This document shows positions 1 through 10,204 of a stretch of DNA of 60,000 nucleotides, piece by piece. Both the position numbers and the translations under genes were made by a program. Source of the stretch: Apostichopus japonicus (lineage: Eukaryota; Echinodermata; Holothuroidea; Aspidochirotida; Stichopodidae); NCBI RefSeq assembly GCF_037975245.1, contig NC_092579.1, positions 15,512,178-15,572,177 on the forward strand. The letters run 5' to 3'. The notes beneath the pieces were generated by a model. The model was not told where the DNA came from. It saw only the letters and a program-made list of their open reading frames with translations, and did not search any database. Positions within the stretch are counted from its first letter, which is position 1. Every line of letters starts with the position of its first letter.

Positions 1-345
1 TAAACAATAAATTGAATTTACTATAGAAACAAACTAAAACTGTAAGCATAATTGTTTATACTAGGAAAATTTCACAGGAAATGTATATAAACAAAAAGTA
101 CCTCCTACAGTGACAAAAATCGTGACCTTTGACTAAACAATAAATTGAATTTACTATAGAAACAAACTAAAACTGTAAGCATAATTGTTTATACTAGGAA
201 AATTTCACAGGAAATGTATATAAACAAAAAGTACCTCCTACAGTGACAAAAATCGTGACCTTTGACTAAACAATAAATTAAATTTACTATAGAAACAAAC
301 TAAAACTGTAAGCATAATTGTTTATACTAGGAAAATTTCACAGGA
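1..345. repeat. 133-bp tandem repeat, about 2.6 copies
   Basis: Units start at 1, 134 and 267, each with TAAACAATAAATTGAATTTA or a one-base variant. The last unit is cut short near 345. Duplicated segment B has a single copy at about 25745-25870, so the array expanded in segment A after the duplication, or contracted in B. No coding potential was seen. Confidence 0.9.
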
Positions 346-1401
346 AAGGTACAGAGCAGGTAAAGAGCCATTGAAAATGTTGAGATTTTGAAATGACTTG
401 ACGAGACATTAGGTTAGAGATTTACAACAACAAAAAAATGAAAATAAATTGGCTATGCAACCACCATTCGGTAAGGAATTATCATTCTTCATTTTGTTGT
501 GCATTGAAAGCTGTTTCTTTATCAGATTTCATCAATTCAAAGTAAATTGATGAATTGTCCACTCACCGTAACTAATGAACTGGTAAAACCTTATTTGTTT
601 CTTTGAACGTCCATCATTGAGACTATTTGAAGAAAACTGTTTAAGTATTGTTTTACGTTGTGTATATGAACTGTTACAATATGCAAGTGATCAACTGAAC
701 GACTTTCTGCAAAATGTCTTCTAAGTGAGAAAATGGACTAAAAACCCTTTTTTTTTCGTAGAAAGTATTAATTTGAAATTACGTGAAATATCTGAATAGT
801 TATAAAATTGCGAAATATTAAAACTTTCTAATTTAAACATGTCATCAATTCGACAATGTCTGCTTTTGATGAATGACTAACCGTGTATCAACATTTTTCA
901 GAAAAAATTATCATGATAATAATTTGAACATTTCCGTGGCACCATAACGTGTCCATACAATGACTAGGCAAGTTCATACGTTGTACATGAATTAGCTTTA
1001 AGCCATTAGACTATGATTTCGCACGAAACGTACAAGTTGATTACAGAAAGCTGCCTAGAAGACAAGAAGAAGATCAATTCATTCCGGCAGTACAATAAAT
1101 TGGTATGTAGTTGCAACAAACACAATTATCAAAGTAAATTATATTATAATCATGCTACATGCATAAGTAGATAACAGTCTTTGTAGTAAACTTGATGTAG
1201 CTTTACAGTACGACTGACTGCGTTAAATAACCATCTAATGTTACTCATTTCGTATTTAAGCGTTTTTTTGTTGTTGTTGTTTTTTCGCTCTCCGGGGACT
1301 TCTGTTCCACAAGTTTTTGGTTTAACTTTTTAAGTAGTCTCCTCAGTCAATCAATCGATTATCCCTGTCTAGGTTTCTTACCCTCAACTAATTCCTCCAT
1401 T

Positions 1402-1763
1402 CAAGGGCGTAGGAACCGGGGGGGGGGCTGGGGGGCGCCAGCCCCCCCAGTGAAAAATATGGGGGGCGGAAGTATCGTTCCGCCCCCCCCCCCCCCCGCT
1501 CCGCAAGTCAGAAAACCCCTTTTTCATTTCCAAATGAGAAAAAAATCTCATTTGAAGCACCAAATTGCATCTAAGGCCAGGTGAAAATGCAAAATTATTT
1601 ACAAAATGGAGTGGGTGTTGAAGTGTGCTATATTGCACCAAATTGCATCTGAGGCCACCTGGAAATGCAAAAAAAATCCAAAGGGGAGGGGGAACCCCTC
1701 CCCCAGGCCGGCCATCAGTCTTCAGCCCCCCCCCCCACTCAAAAGTACCTTCCTACGCCACTG
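1402..1763. mobile_element. hAT-like miniature element with 8-bp target duplication
   Basis: The element is 362 bp and is flanked by CCTCCATT at 1394-1401 and 1764-1771. The left end reads CAAGGGCGTAGGAA and the right end, reverse complemented, reads CAGTGGCGTAGGAA, so the inverted ends match at 12 of 14 positions. The paralogous site in segment B (27681-27688) has one CCTCCATT and no insert, so both borders are exact. The interior is G/C-tract rich and has no transposase, so the element is non-autonomous. The 8-bp duplication and CA..GGCGTAG ends fit the hAT superfamily. It inserted after the segment duplication or was lost from B. Confidence 0.9.
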
Positions 1764-2166
1764 CCTCCATTGACTTACACCAACCAATTCGTCACTTTCC
1801 GAGGCAGCTAGAACATATAACCGAAACCATCAGTAGTTTATTTCATCCTCTGCGACATCCACACATACTGAAAAGGGACCTTTCAGTTGGTCCATTTTGG
1901 ATTATTTTCCGACAATGCTAAACTTTCAGGATGACGTAAGCTACTCCACATGTGGTGTTCTTACATGTCTGTTCAGATATTTACTCTTTTGTACCAACAA
2001 CGCCTTTTGAGACGAAATTTGTGCCTTTATGGCACGCGGTTTTACGCAAATCTACGTTCAATATATACGATCCTATAGGAAAGCTCCCGACTATTCATTT
2101 GATTGTGGAGACAATGTAGGCTTTTGAAAACAATAAAAACACTGCTGGTCAGTGATAGCAGATGGG

Positions 2167-4660
2167 CTTGTAACGCTACTCCACGACACCTACGATCAGG
2201 GAACAGCAGGGTTTGGGGCGTCTACTATGACCCTTGTGGCCAGCTAGTATAGGGACGGAAACTTAATGGAAAACATACACAAATCAGTAGGCAGAAACAT
2301 TTATATTAGAGTAACGACGGGCTTCTGTATTCAATAGGCATAGCAACCACTCAAAAACACATATAATCAGGGAGCAGTGCTGATCTACCTTTAACTATAC
2401 GGTTTGTGTACATTATAAACACAGATAATAACAACTAGAACTCGGTTTGTGTGGGTACAAATGCATTACAACATTCCCACAACCTCAAACAAGGCAAATA
2501 CGATAAACTCTCCCTCTTGTAGTCCGTTACGACTAACGAGACTATAAAGCTAACAAATACTACACTCGGACATATGCGCTGTCATTCCGATCCAGCGTCT
2601 TAGACCGGTCGGGCAACCATCGGGTGGAGTAGCCCCTTCCCTATGACAGTATGTACCAGCGTCTATAGGGACGACCGGCGTCTATAAGTATTGACCAGCG
2701 TCTAATTGCCCAAGGCCATCAACAGTATGTGTTTAACAAGGTACACACAGTAAAACCTGGATGGAGCAAGAGTCCAAACAGAATTCAAAATACTTGTAAG
2801 TTGTAACAAACTGTCTTCTCACACGAGTGTGTATTACTGCAGGTCTTGAGTGAATGAGTCACTAATTTGTGGGGGAACTAATCAACCCATTTAAAATAAA
2901 GTAATTAATAAGAGTAAATATTCATAATCATTAGATAATAAAGTACAATAAGCATAAAACTATTGTCAAGGACAATGAGGCCAACATACCGTCTATACAT
3001 AATCAACAATAATAATTATAGCATATAAAGTGTAACTTCTCAAGGTCACAGGTCTAGCATGCCAAAGAGCCTATGAGGTGAACAGGAATTAAATTACTAA
3101 TGGTCATAAACAAAGGGGCGTGTGCACCTACCGCATGATAACATATAACATAGTAACATTCAAATAAGTGTGAACTCAGCAAAGGTAAAATAATTCCAAC
3201 TAGCAATTATAACCAATATGACCAATGTAACATAATTTAGCCTAAATCACCTCACAGTCCCGTTAACATGGTGAAGGATTAAATAATATGCTAACCCCTC
3301 TTGAGTTTGCATATTGCCAAGGACGTTACCATAATAACCGGCAACAATTAATAGTAATAGTCATGTACAATAAAAGTGAAATATATATGTTAGGGGTGGC
3401 TGGTAATAATTAAATAAGCAAAGAACATTTCTAGTATTCTAGTGACAACACAGTCCTCTTATTGTGGTAAGCAAAACCCATAATTACCCCAACATGAATG
3501 CATCACTCTAGGATTATAGGGGCAATACTTTACATATAAATAGCAAAGGAATAAACTTGTGTAAATAACCACAGTCACAGCTGTTACCATGGTAACAAGG
3601 TGAATCAGGTAGACAACACCCATGGAGATACACAGGAAGCATAAGTTAGCACATTTAACGAGCATTACTACTAGCATATAACCACATTGGTCAAGGTAGA
3701 TAATTCAACTTAACAGTTCGGGAGGAACTGAAAACATGTAAATAACATCTATGACAAGTAAATATATCACTCTACACGTAAATGCATATTGGGCCTGCTC
3801 AAGCCCTAGGCTAACAACAGGTAAAGTATCTGACTGCCATGTGTTAAAACTAATAATCTTGGGATGATTACTATCAAAATAAGGAATGAGAAAGCAACAT
3901 GCAATCTGGGTAGGCACAATCCCTTTAACACAGCTATTAAAATAGTTGCAAATGACAACAATTACTATGAGAGGATTCTTGGGAGAAATCCTCAATAGTT
4001 AACATGGCAATCAAATAAATTACAATAGTACATATATGCAACTTAACAATTATAGAAATAGAATTCTTACCTGGATGGAGCAAGAGTCCAAACAGAATTC
4101 AAAATACTTGTAAGTTGTAACAAACTGTCTTCTCACACGAGTGTGTATTACTGCAGGTTTTGAGTGAATGAGTGATCAAATCCTGGCTCATAGGGTATTT
4201 AAACCCATCCAGACCATGTGACCGAAGCAAAGGGAGGCTTGTCCCTAACCAGCCCTGCCACATCAATACACACAGCTGACAGGTTTATCTACGCGCACTT
4301 CCCCAACACAGACATTGTCACCCATATGTAATTATAAGGAGGCCATTAATAGGGTACCAGTTAGCACCAAAGGTGATTAGCCCTATCCAAATTGGTGGGA
4401 ACTCCGAAATAGACAAACTCCCAGCCCTGAGCGGGTGAAACAATTGCTAAGAGATACATACAAGGGTAATAAATTATGTCAGGTGGTGATCCCTAAATGG
4501 GGGTATAAGTGGACAAGCTGTCCCTCAATTAATCAGATGTAGGAGATCTGGGAGGAAGAAGGTTGTCGAAATAGGGCATAACTTTCCAGTTCAAGTCATG
4601 AACTTAAGGGGGCTTAAAGCAATAGGAGAGCATAGGGTGAAAGTAGTAGCTTGCTACAGG
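2167..4660. repeat. Segment A-specific 2.5-kb stretch with 105-bp direct repeats
   Basis: This stretch is absent from segment B, where the flanks join at about 28089. It contains two direct copies of a 105-bp sequence at 2755-2859 and 4069-4173, with one difference seen (GGTCTTG against GGTTTTG). I find no long ORF, no reverse transcriptase motif and no clear target duplication at the outer borders. It may be a degenerate element with terminal direct repeats, or a deletion in B. No function is assigned. Confidence 0.6.
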
Positions 4661-5383
4661 CTACTGATGGGAAAATGGTCACGGTGGAGGGAGCGGGAAG
4701 TCACGTGTTTAGGGTTGGGCAAGGAAATAAGGTTTCAGAGAGTTCAGAAGGACCGCAGTGTTGTTCGGTTTGAAAAGGGATTTTATGTTATACGAGTTTG
4801 GGATAATTTGATCCTTAGTACAGATATGAACTTTGTAGCGCTCGTCTGATGTCGTACTTCACTGGTATTATTTAATACATATATTTTTTGTTCACCCAAG
4901 TGTACACTACAGATTAAAGGGGGGAAAAAACATTCAACAATGGAATTTCTACATAGGGGCCTGGATGGATTCCAGGCCATGTTTTTTTTCTACAGTGAAC
5001 AAAAGGGTTGAACTTTTGACAACGCGGTGTTTGATAAAAAAAAAATGACTGGATTGAGATAATACATAGATATAATACATAATACATAATACATAGATAT
5101 CAACGGACTCGGTCTCAATTCCGAGTCAAATCCACCCAATTTCGACAACAAGTCCGAGCCCAGAAAGGCAAGTGGGTATGACATACATGTATGAAACCCT
5201 TGCTTCAATGTTTGTGGGGTACCGGCAATTAAGCGATTTATGACGGATTTTAACTTCCCAACCTAGCTAAGGTCATGGAAATTAATGATCATGCTATCCC
5301 ATAGACATTGAGATCATATACCACCCAAAATTATCTGCAGTGTACTTTATTATTACCTTTTCGCCTTCATTTTCTTTCTTTAG

Positions 5384-5844
5384 AACGATTTCCTGAAACC
5401 ATGGGTCAGGACATAACCACTCACGTGGCTAATGCATATACTGAAACCGTAATGGTCAAAGTGGATTCTGAACGATTTCACGTTGAGAAATTCAACGCCG
5501 GTGCGAATCTCGAGGCTGGTGGTAAAATCAAGGCCAGTGAGTTTGAGTTTGAAGGTAATCGCCAGGCTGGTGGTTTTCTCGATATGGATATGGTTTGGAA
5601 CAAGTTTATAGAAGCTGGATTTGCTAAGATTCCTCGTGGAGAGTTCGCTCCATTTTCCCCGAAAGCCGATCGTGTCTACGTCACAGTCTGGAGTCCTTCT
5701 AACGGCTACATATGGAAAAACATTGAGCAAATAGGGGACATCAGTTTCATCGTCAAAGAGGCTGCAAGTGGTGAAGCCAGTGTAGTCAAGTCCAAATACG
5801 GAACCATTTGGATGACCGAAGCTGGAGCTTACCTGAAGCCATAG
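5384..5844 (+). CDS. Unrecognised small protein, copy 1 (coding exon; CDS from 5401)
   Basis: The coding exon follows a good 3' splice acceptor (pyrimidine tract then TAG at 5381-5383). Translation most likely starts at ATG 5401 in an ACCATGG context and gives 147 aa, ending with TAG at 5842-5844. I chose this start because segment B conserves it and because the acceptor lies just upstream, so the 5' UTR is probably split by an intron. The protein starts MGQDITTH, so glycine 2 with threonine 6 could allow N-myristoylation. There is no signal peptide or membrane segment. The C-terminal half (VWSPSNGYIW ... FIVKEA ... SKYGTIW ... YLKP) is the conserved part. Relative to copy 2 it carries about 12 extra residues (around KIKASEFEFEGN). 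I do not recognise the family. Differences from copy 2 are nearly all amino-acid changing. Confidence 0.75.
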
Positions 5845-6051
5845 GAAGTAACTTTACTACAATGTCGTAGATTATATTCAACAATATAGTAGGAGTTATT
5901 TTTTTTTTTAATTCTGGTTTAAGGGAAGTTTGATATTGATGCCTGAGCACATTTTCTGGACAAGTTTAGAAATGCTGCAGTAACGCATGCGCTACTGACT
6001 TAAATGGGACCAAAATGAAGACTAGAAACTTGCGGTTACGAAACTGGAACC

Positions 6052-6275
6052 TCACTGTCTCAGTGGCTAACGCCGGTGCCTTCCAATCATAAGGTCCCAA
6101 GTTCGAGCCACTCCAAGATATATGTCGTCCAGTTACAGAGTTGTTGACAATTCATAATCATTGACGTAAAATATGAATGTAAGAGACTGACTACGGTCAG
6201 CTTGCGGCTTTGATAAGCCAATGAGGCTTCTTCGCGAGTTCCTGCTTGCAGGAGGATCTAAAATACATACATGCA
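6052..6275 (+). mobile_element. tRNA-derived SINE (copy in segment A)
   Basis: A tRNA-like head has box A-like TCAGTGGCTAACGCCGG and box B-like AAGTTCGAGCCACTC. It is followed by a non-tRNA body (CAGCTTGCGGC ... CGCGAGTTCCTGCTTGCAGG) and a CATA-rich tail near 6262-6283. Segment B has the same SINE at 29478-29706 in the same place, so the insertion predates the duplication. It lies about 200 bp downstream of the small-protein gene. Confidence 0.7.
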
Positions 6276-6750
6276 TACATACTGCCCATGTATAGTGTTT
6301 GAGTGGCAAAGATTAGACAGACGATGCATATGTGCCCATGTTGTAAACTATATTGATTGAAATGGAGATCTATATCATGTATTATTTGTTCTCTATATTG
6401 ATATTTGATAGGTTTACTGAAGCTGTTCTACACCATGAGTGTAAGCTTGACAAAGGAAGTATGAAACGCCAAAAGGACCACGGTGACATGTACCACCACT
6501 AACTTGAAGTGTACTACTTCTAAAATGTCGAGTACTACTACTAATTCGAAGTGTACTACATCTAAAATGTCCCGTACTACTAATTCGAAGTGTAATACTA
6601 CTAATTTGAAGTGTTCTACATCTAAAATGTCGCGTCCTACTACTAATTCCAAGGGTACTACATCTAAAAATGTCAGCGTACTACTACTAATTCGAAATGT
6701 ACTACTACTAATTTGAAGTGTACAATATCTAAAATGTCACGTACCACTTC

Positions 6751-8745
6751 AGTAGTATAGAGGGCCCCGGATTGCACCGGTGCAATCCCAATTTTGGATG
6801 TATCTTGATTGTCATAAGAGATGTACCCCCTAAGATGGCACCCGTGCAATCCCAACTTGTGATGTACCCCCGGAAAGATGTAGCCATTATGATGGCACCC
6901 GTACAATCCCAACTTGTGATGTACCCCCGGTAAGATGTAGCAACTATATGATCGCACACAGTACAATCCCAATGTGTTATCGACTGTGATTGCCTGTCAC
7001 TGAGATGTATCCATCAATGATCGCACCCGTACAATCCCAATTTGTTATCAGTTGAGATTTTCTGTCACTGAGATGTAGCCATCAGTGATCACACCCGTGC
7101 AATCCTACTTTGTAACGGACCCAAATTCCCGATAACTGAGATGTAGCCACCAATGATCGCACCCGTGCAATCCTAATTTTTTATCAGTTGAGATTTTCTA
7201 TCACTGAGATGTAGCCATCAATGATCTCACCCGTGCAATCCTACTTTGTAACGTACCCAGGTTCCCTGTAACTGAGATGTAGCCACCAAAGATCGCCCAC
7301 AGTCCTAGGTCATTCCCGACCATGATTGGATTTACGATGATATCTATTGATATATGTATATATGTATTGATCGCCCACCAGTACGGTACCTATATGAGGT
7401 CGCATGATAGTATCTTAAGCAGGTTTATTTGAAATCATATTCTTGATAGTTTTCAGCAATGAGACAGGGAAGAAATTCGTAATTCGAGAGGTAAATTAGT
7501 ATAGGCCCACAGTTTTGGTATATTAATAGAATATTATATTTGGATATCCGAATCGTTTAAGACTTGTTCAATATACTATAATATAGCTACTGATATATAT
7601 TCGTGAAGTGAACGAATGTGAAATTTTTTGTCTCCTATAACTCAGTCAACGCGTGTGGGGGTTTTAACGTTTTAAGAACGAGCAACATTTTCCCATTATA
7701 TTCCATGAACCAGCATATTATTGGAAACTTTTTAGCGATATTCTAGTAAGATTAATTGAGGGGGAGGAAGAAGGTCTAAGTGTTTAAATTGATTAAAGGC
7801 AATATGCCATGCTGTTGAACAAAGCCTGCGTGAAATTTCCACGTACAGAATGGTCACTTGAATACCGGTAACGAATAAAAGGGGGGAAAATGACCAGAAT
7901 GTTTCCTCTTTAATCCTAGTTCCTTTAGTCATAATCTAAGCGCAGGCATTGGCTATTGCATTAAAACGATCGGCATACTTATTTTAGGTCGCTGAATTTT
8001 TATCTGTATGTTTAATGGTACTCGATAACATGGATAAAGAATAAGCCCTCGCTCATTAAGAAAATAATAATTATGCCTGGTAGGTGGATGTCTAATTGTA
8101 ATACCCTTTGTGTTCATGATCACAACGAGACCAGCGTATATTTAGTATACTGGACACGCCTTATGTATAACAAAGAGTTCGTTAGTTTATGAACTGAAAG
8201 AGATAGATCAAATTTAACGGCTATTTTTAGGGCCACTGAATAATCCAGAAAGAGCGAGCCTTTCTCCGTTAAACATGCAATCTGTGTCTTTGTGACAGAC
8301 TGGTAATGTCATGAGGAGGGGTAAAAGTGCGTTGTTTAGATCACACCCTTAACTGTGATGAGCACGCGAGCACAAAATGAGTGACTCAAAGAGCAATGTT
8401 GTTTAGATGAGCAATTGAGCAAGTGCTCATATTAGAATAGGCAACAAGACAAACGCATGATATGGTTTATGTCATGAGCACGCGAGCACTAAATGAGTGA
8501 CTCAAAGAGCAAAAGAGCACACCGTGAGCAACGCGAGCACAAAATGAGTGACTCAAAGAGTAAAAGAGCACACCGTGAGCAACGCGAGCATGAAATGAGT
8601 GACTCAAAGAGCAAAAGAGCACACCGTGAGCAAAGAGCACACCGTGAGCAACGCGAGCATAACATGAGTGACTCAAAGAGCAAAAGAGCACACCGTGAGC
8701 AAAAGAGAGTCGTTTAGATGAGCAATTGAGCACTTGCTCATATTG
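6751..8745. repeat. Left inverted arm of inner element
   Basis: This arm pairs with 10205-12028. Its outer 560 bp carry eight spaced copies of a CACCCGTGCAATCC-type palindromic motif, at about 6775, 6839, 6897, 6958, 7024, 7090, 7160 and 7226 (spacing 58-70 bp). The first is a perfect 20-bp palindrome at 6769-6788. The inner 1.1 kb (about 7320-8340) is AT-rich with no ORF that I believe. The arm ends in the TGAGCAC/GAGCAAAAGAGC tandem region. Confidence 0.9.
8465..8712 (+). repeat. 51-bp minisatellite in left arm
   Basis: About four units contain GTGAGCAACGCGAGCA and ATGAGTGACTCAAAGAGCAAAAGAGC. The unit length is a multiple of three, so one frame is open and would read a 17-residue Ser/Lys/Arg/His-rich repeat; I regard this as incidental. 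The right arm has a single unit near 10240-10300. The expansion explains most of the length difference between the arms and happened after they became identical. Confidence 0.85.
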
Positions 8746-8829
8746 ATATATTCAAAAAGTATATCATTCAAATTTTTTTTTAAAAGCTCTCATTGCATCG
8801 AATGACACCAAGAAGTAAACCCTCACAAG

Positions 8830-9444
8830 ATGAGATTTCTTTGTAAAATATGCAATAAAGAATTTAACCGTCATTTCAATCTTCGTCGACATGAATCTAA
8901 CATTCACGCTAGTAATCAAAAGGCGGGAATGATTACTGACAGCGAGGATGACACTGACGGTGTGAATGGTAAAAAGCGTTATGTGAATATGCGTCGTGTC
9001 GGTGTGAAATACAAACATCGTGAAAGTGATTCGACCGATGACCGCAGTGAAGAAGACAATGACCTGGTGGATACTGAGGGAAGTAATGAACATAATAGTT
9101 CGGATGAGCCGATTGAAACATCAGACAATACTGGCAGTAGTGGTAGTGAGGATGATGATGTTGACGATCACGATGACGAGGATGGTGAACGCACGTATGA
9201 TGCTGTGGAGACTTGGATGCACTTGCTAGAACTCAATAAGGCAATGTCAAAGATATTACATCATGGACTGAAGAACAAAGACGAGAGTGACAAGGAGGAG
9301 GAGGGTGATAATGTGTACGATGCGGTAGAAACTTGGATGACCTTGATCCAACTCAATAAGGCCATGACGAAGGTTTTACGTCATGGCCTGAAGAACAAAT
9401 ACGAAAGTGATGATGATGAGGAGGAGGATGACAACGATGTGTAA
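8830..9444 (+). CDS. Acidic C2H2 zinc-finger protein of the inner element
   Basis: The ORF is 204 aa and starts at ATG 8830. Residues 5-26 form one C2H2 finger (Cys5, Cys8, His21, His26; C-x2-C-x12-H-x4-H), followed by a basic patch (KKRYVNMRRVGVKYKHR). Residues about 65-120 are very acidic and Ser-rich. Residues about 123-200 hold two imperfect repeats of about 40 aa (YDAVETWM...LNKAM.K.L.HGLKNK.ES). A third repeat continues after the stop in decayed form: VVEETW at 9445-9462, then a shifted frame reading LKKEITKV. The stop TAA overlaps a GTAAGT sequence (9440-9445), so it could instead be a splice donor. The finger suggests DNA binding, perhaps to the element's own arms. The family and role are unknown. 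It sits in the core between the arms, 95 bp before the protease remnant. Confidence 0.65.
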   Translation: MRFLCKICNKEFNRHFNLRRHESNIHASNQKAGMITDSEDDTDGVNGKKRYVNMRRVGVKYKHRESDSTDDRSEEDNDLVDTEGSNEHNSSDEPIETSDNTGSSGSEDDDVDDHDDEDGERTYDAVETWMHLLELNKAMSKILHHGLKNKDESDKEEEGDNVYDAVETWMTLIQLNKAMTKVLRHGLKNKYESDDDEEEDDNDV

Positions 9445-9539
9445 GTTGTCGAAGAGACGTGGGTGACTATACGATCGATCTGAAGAAAGAAATAACAAAG
9501 GTTTCGTATCGTATAGCATCACAAAACACCTAGGCGTGC

Positions 9540-9752
9540 TTGTTTGTGCCACAAGGCCGCACCGTCGTGGAATATTTTGATTCATTTGGCCGACAACCCA
9601 CAACGATACCAGGCAGTGCACGGTTTCTTCTAAACGAAGTTGTTCGTTACGACACACGGCCATTACAATCGTTTAACTCTCACGTGTGTGGACATTACTA
9701 TTTGTATTATCTCTTACATCGGAGTCGTAGACAAAATATGAAGATATCGTAG
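9540..9752 (+). pseudogene. Adenovirus/Polinton-type cysteine protease (adenain-like) remnant
   Basis: About 70 codons up to TAG at 9750-9752 read the C-terminal half of an adenain/Ulp1-like protease. EYFDSFG is a typical strand with the acidic residue, and LQS.NS.VCG.YYLYYL is the catalytic cysteine helix. The upstream region that should supply the catalytic histidine (usually in an HW motif) is missing, and there is no clear ATG. In Polintons, adintoviruses and adenoviruses this protease matures capsid proteins. Here it is a truncated relic. It is what ties the element to the Polinton/Maverick lineage. A diverged host Ulp1-like domain is the alternative. Confidence 0.65.
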
Positions 9753-10204
9753 GAAGGTTTACTAAGGGTCACCGTAATAATCGAGATGTATATGACTTCA
9801 TAAATCCATATTTGTATCTTTGAAGAATCATCATTTGAATATTGACGGTTCATAACTTCTCGTGCTTACTCTGAAGTTTTGTTGTTGTTCAAATGTCAAA
9901 ACAAAAAATAATGGTATAATGAATTATTCGAAATGAGGTTTGTCGGAACGGGTTCCTTCAGTCTCCTCACCGTTATGGGAACCAAAGTAGTGACGCACTA
10001 AAGATATCACTGCTATTTGTATCACCAGTATTTTATTGGTTGGCGGAATGTTGCACAAATTCATTAAATAAAATAATAAATAAATAAAAAACTGTAGAAA
10101 CATCGCTTTCTTTTCATTTTGACTCGACTTTGTATTCAAAATATAAGGTTTTCCACATGTCCAGTGTATAGGGTCAACCAAGCGTCCTTTTTTTTTGCCT
10201 ATTC
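9753..10204. other. AT-rich remainder of inner-element core
   Basis: No gene is seen. The stretch separates the protease remnant from the right inverted arm. It contains A/T-rich runs and AATAAATAAA-like hexamers near 10065-10085 that could serve as poly(A) signals for plus-strand transcripts of the core; this is inference. Confidence 0.4.

Noticed and set aside
1625-1921. 98-aa open frame
   Set aside because: It crosses the exact right end of the hAT-like element at 1763, so it is a chance fusion of element and flank.
2755-4173. LTR retrotransposon with 105-bp LTRs
   Set aside because: The repeats are too short for normal LTRs. No TG...CA ends, primer-binding site, polypurine tract or reverse transcriptase was seen.
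5380-5730. Antisense open frame over the small-protein gene (also at 28848-29162)
   Set aside because: It is open in both copies only because the sense gene is shared. The sense frame has the Kozak start, the splice acceptor and the conserved protein.
6770-7310. CRISPR-like array (regular palindromic repeats)
   Set aside because: Spacing of 58-70 bp is regular, but the spacers resemble each other, the genome is eukaryotic and the array is part of a transposon terminal repeat.
8493-8733. Ser/Lys/Arg-rich repeat protein on either strand
   Set aside because: It is an incidental open frame of the 51-bp minisatellite; the matching right arm has only one unit.
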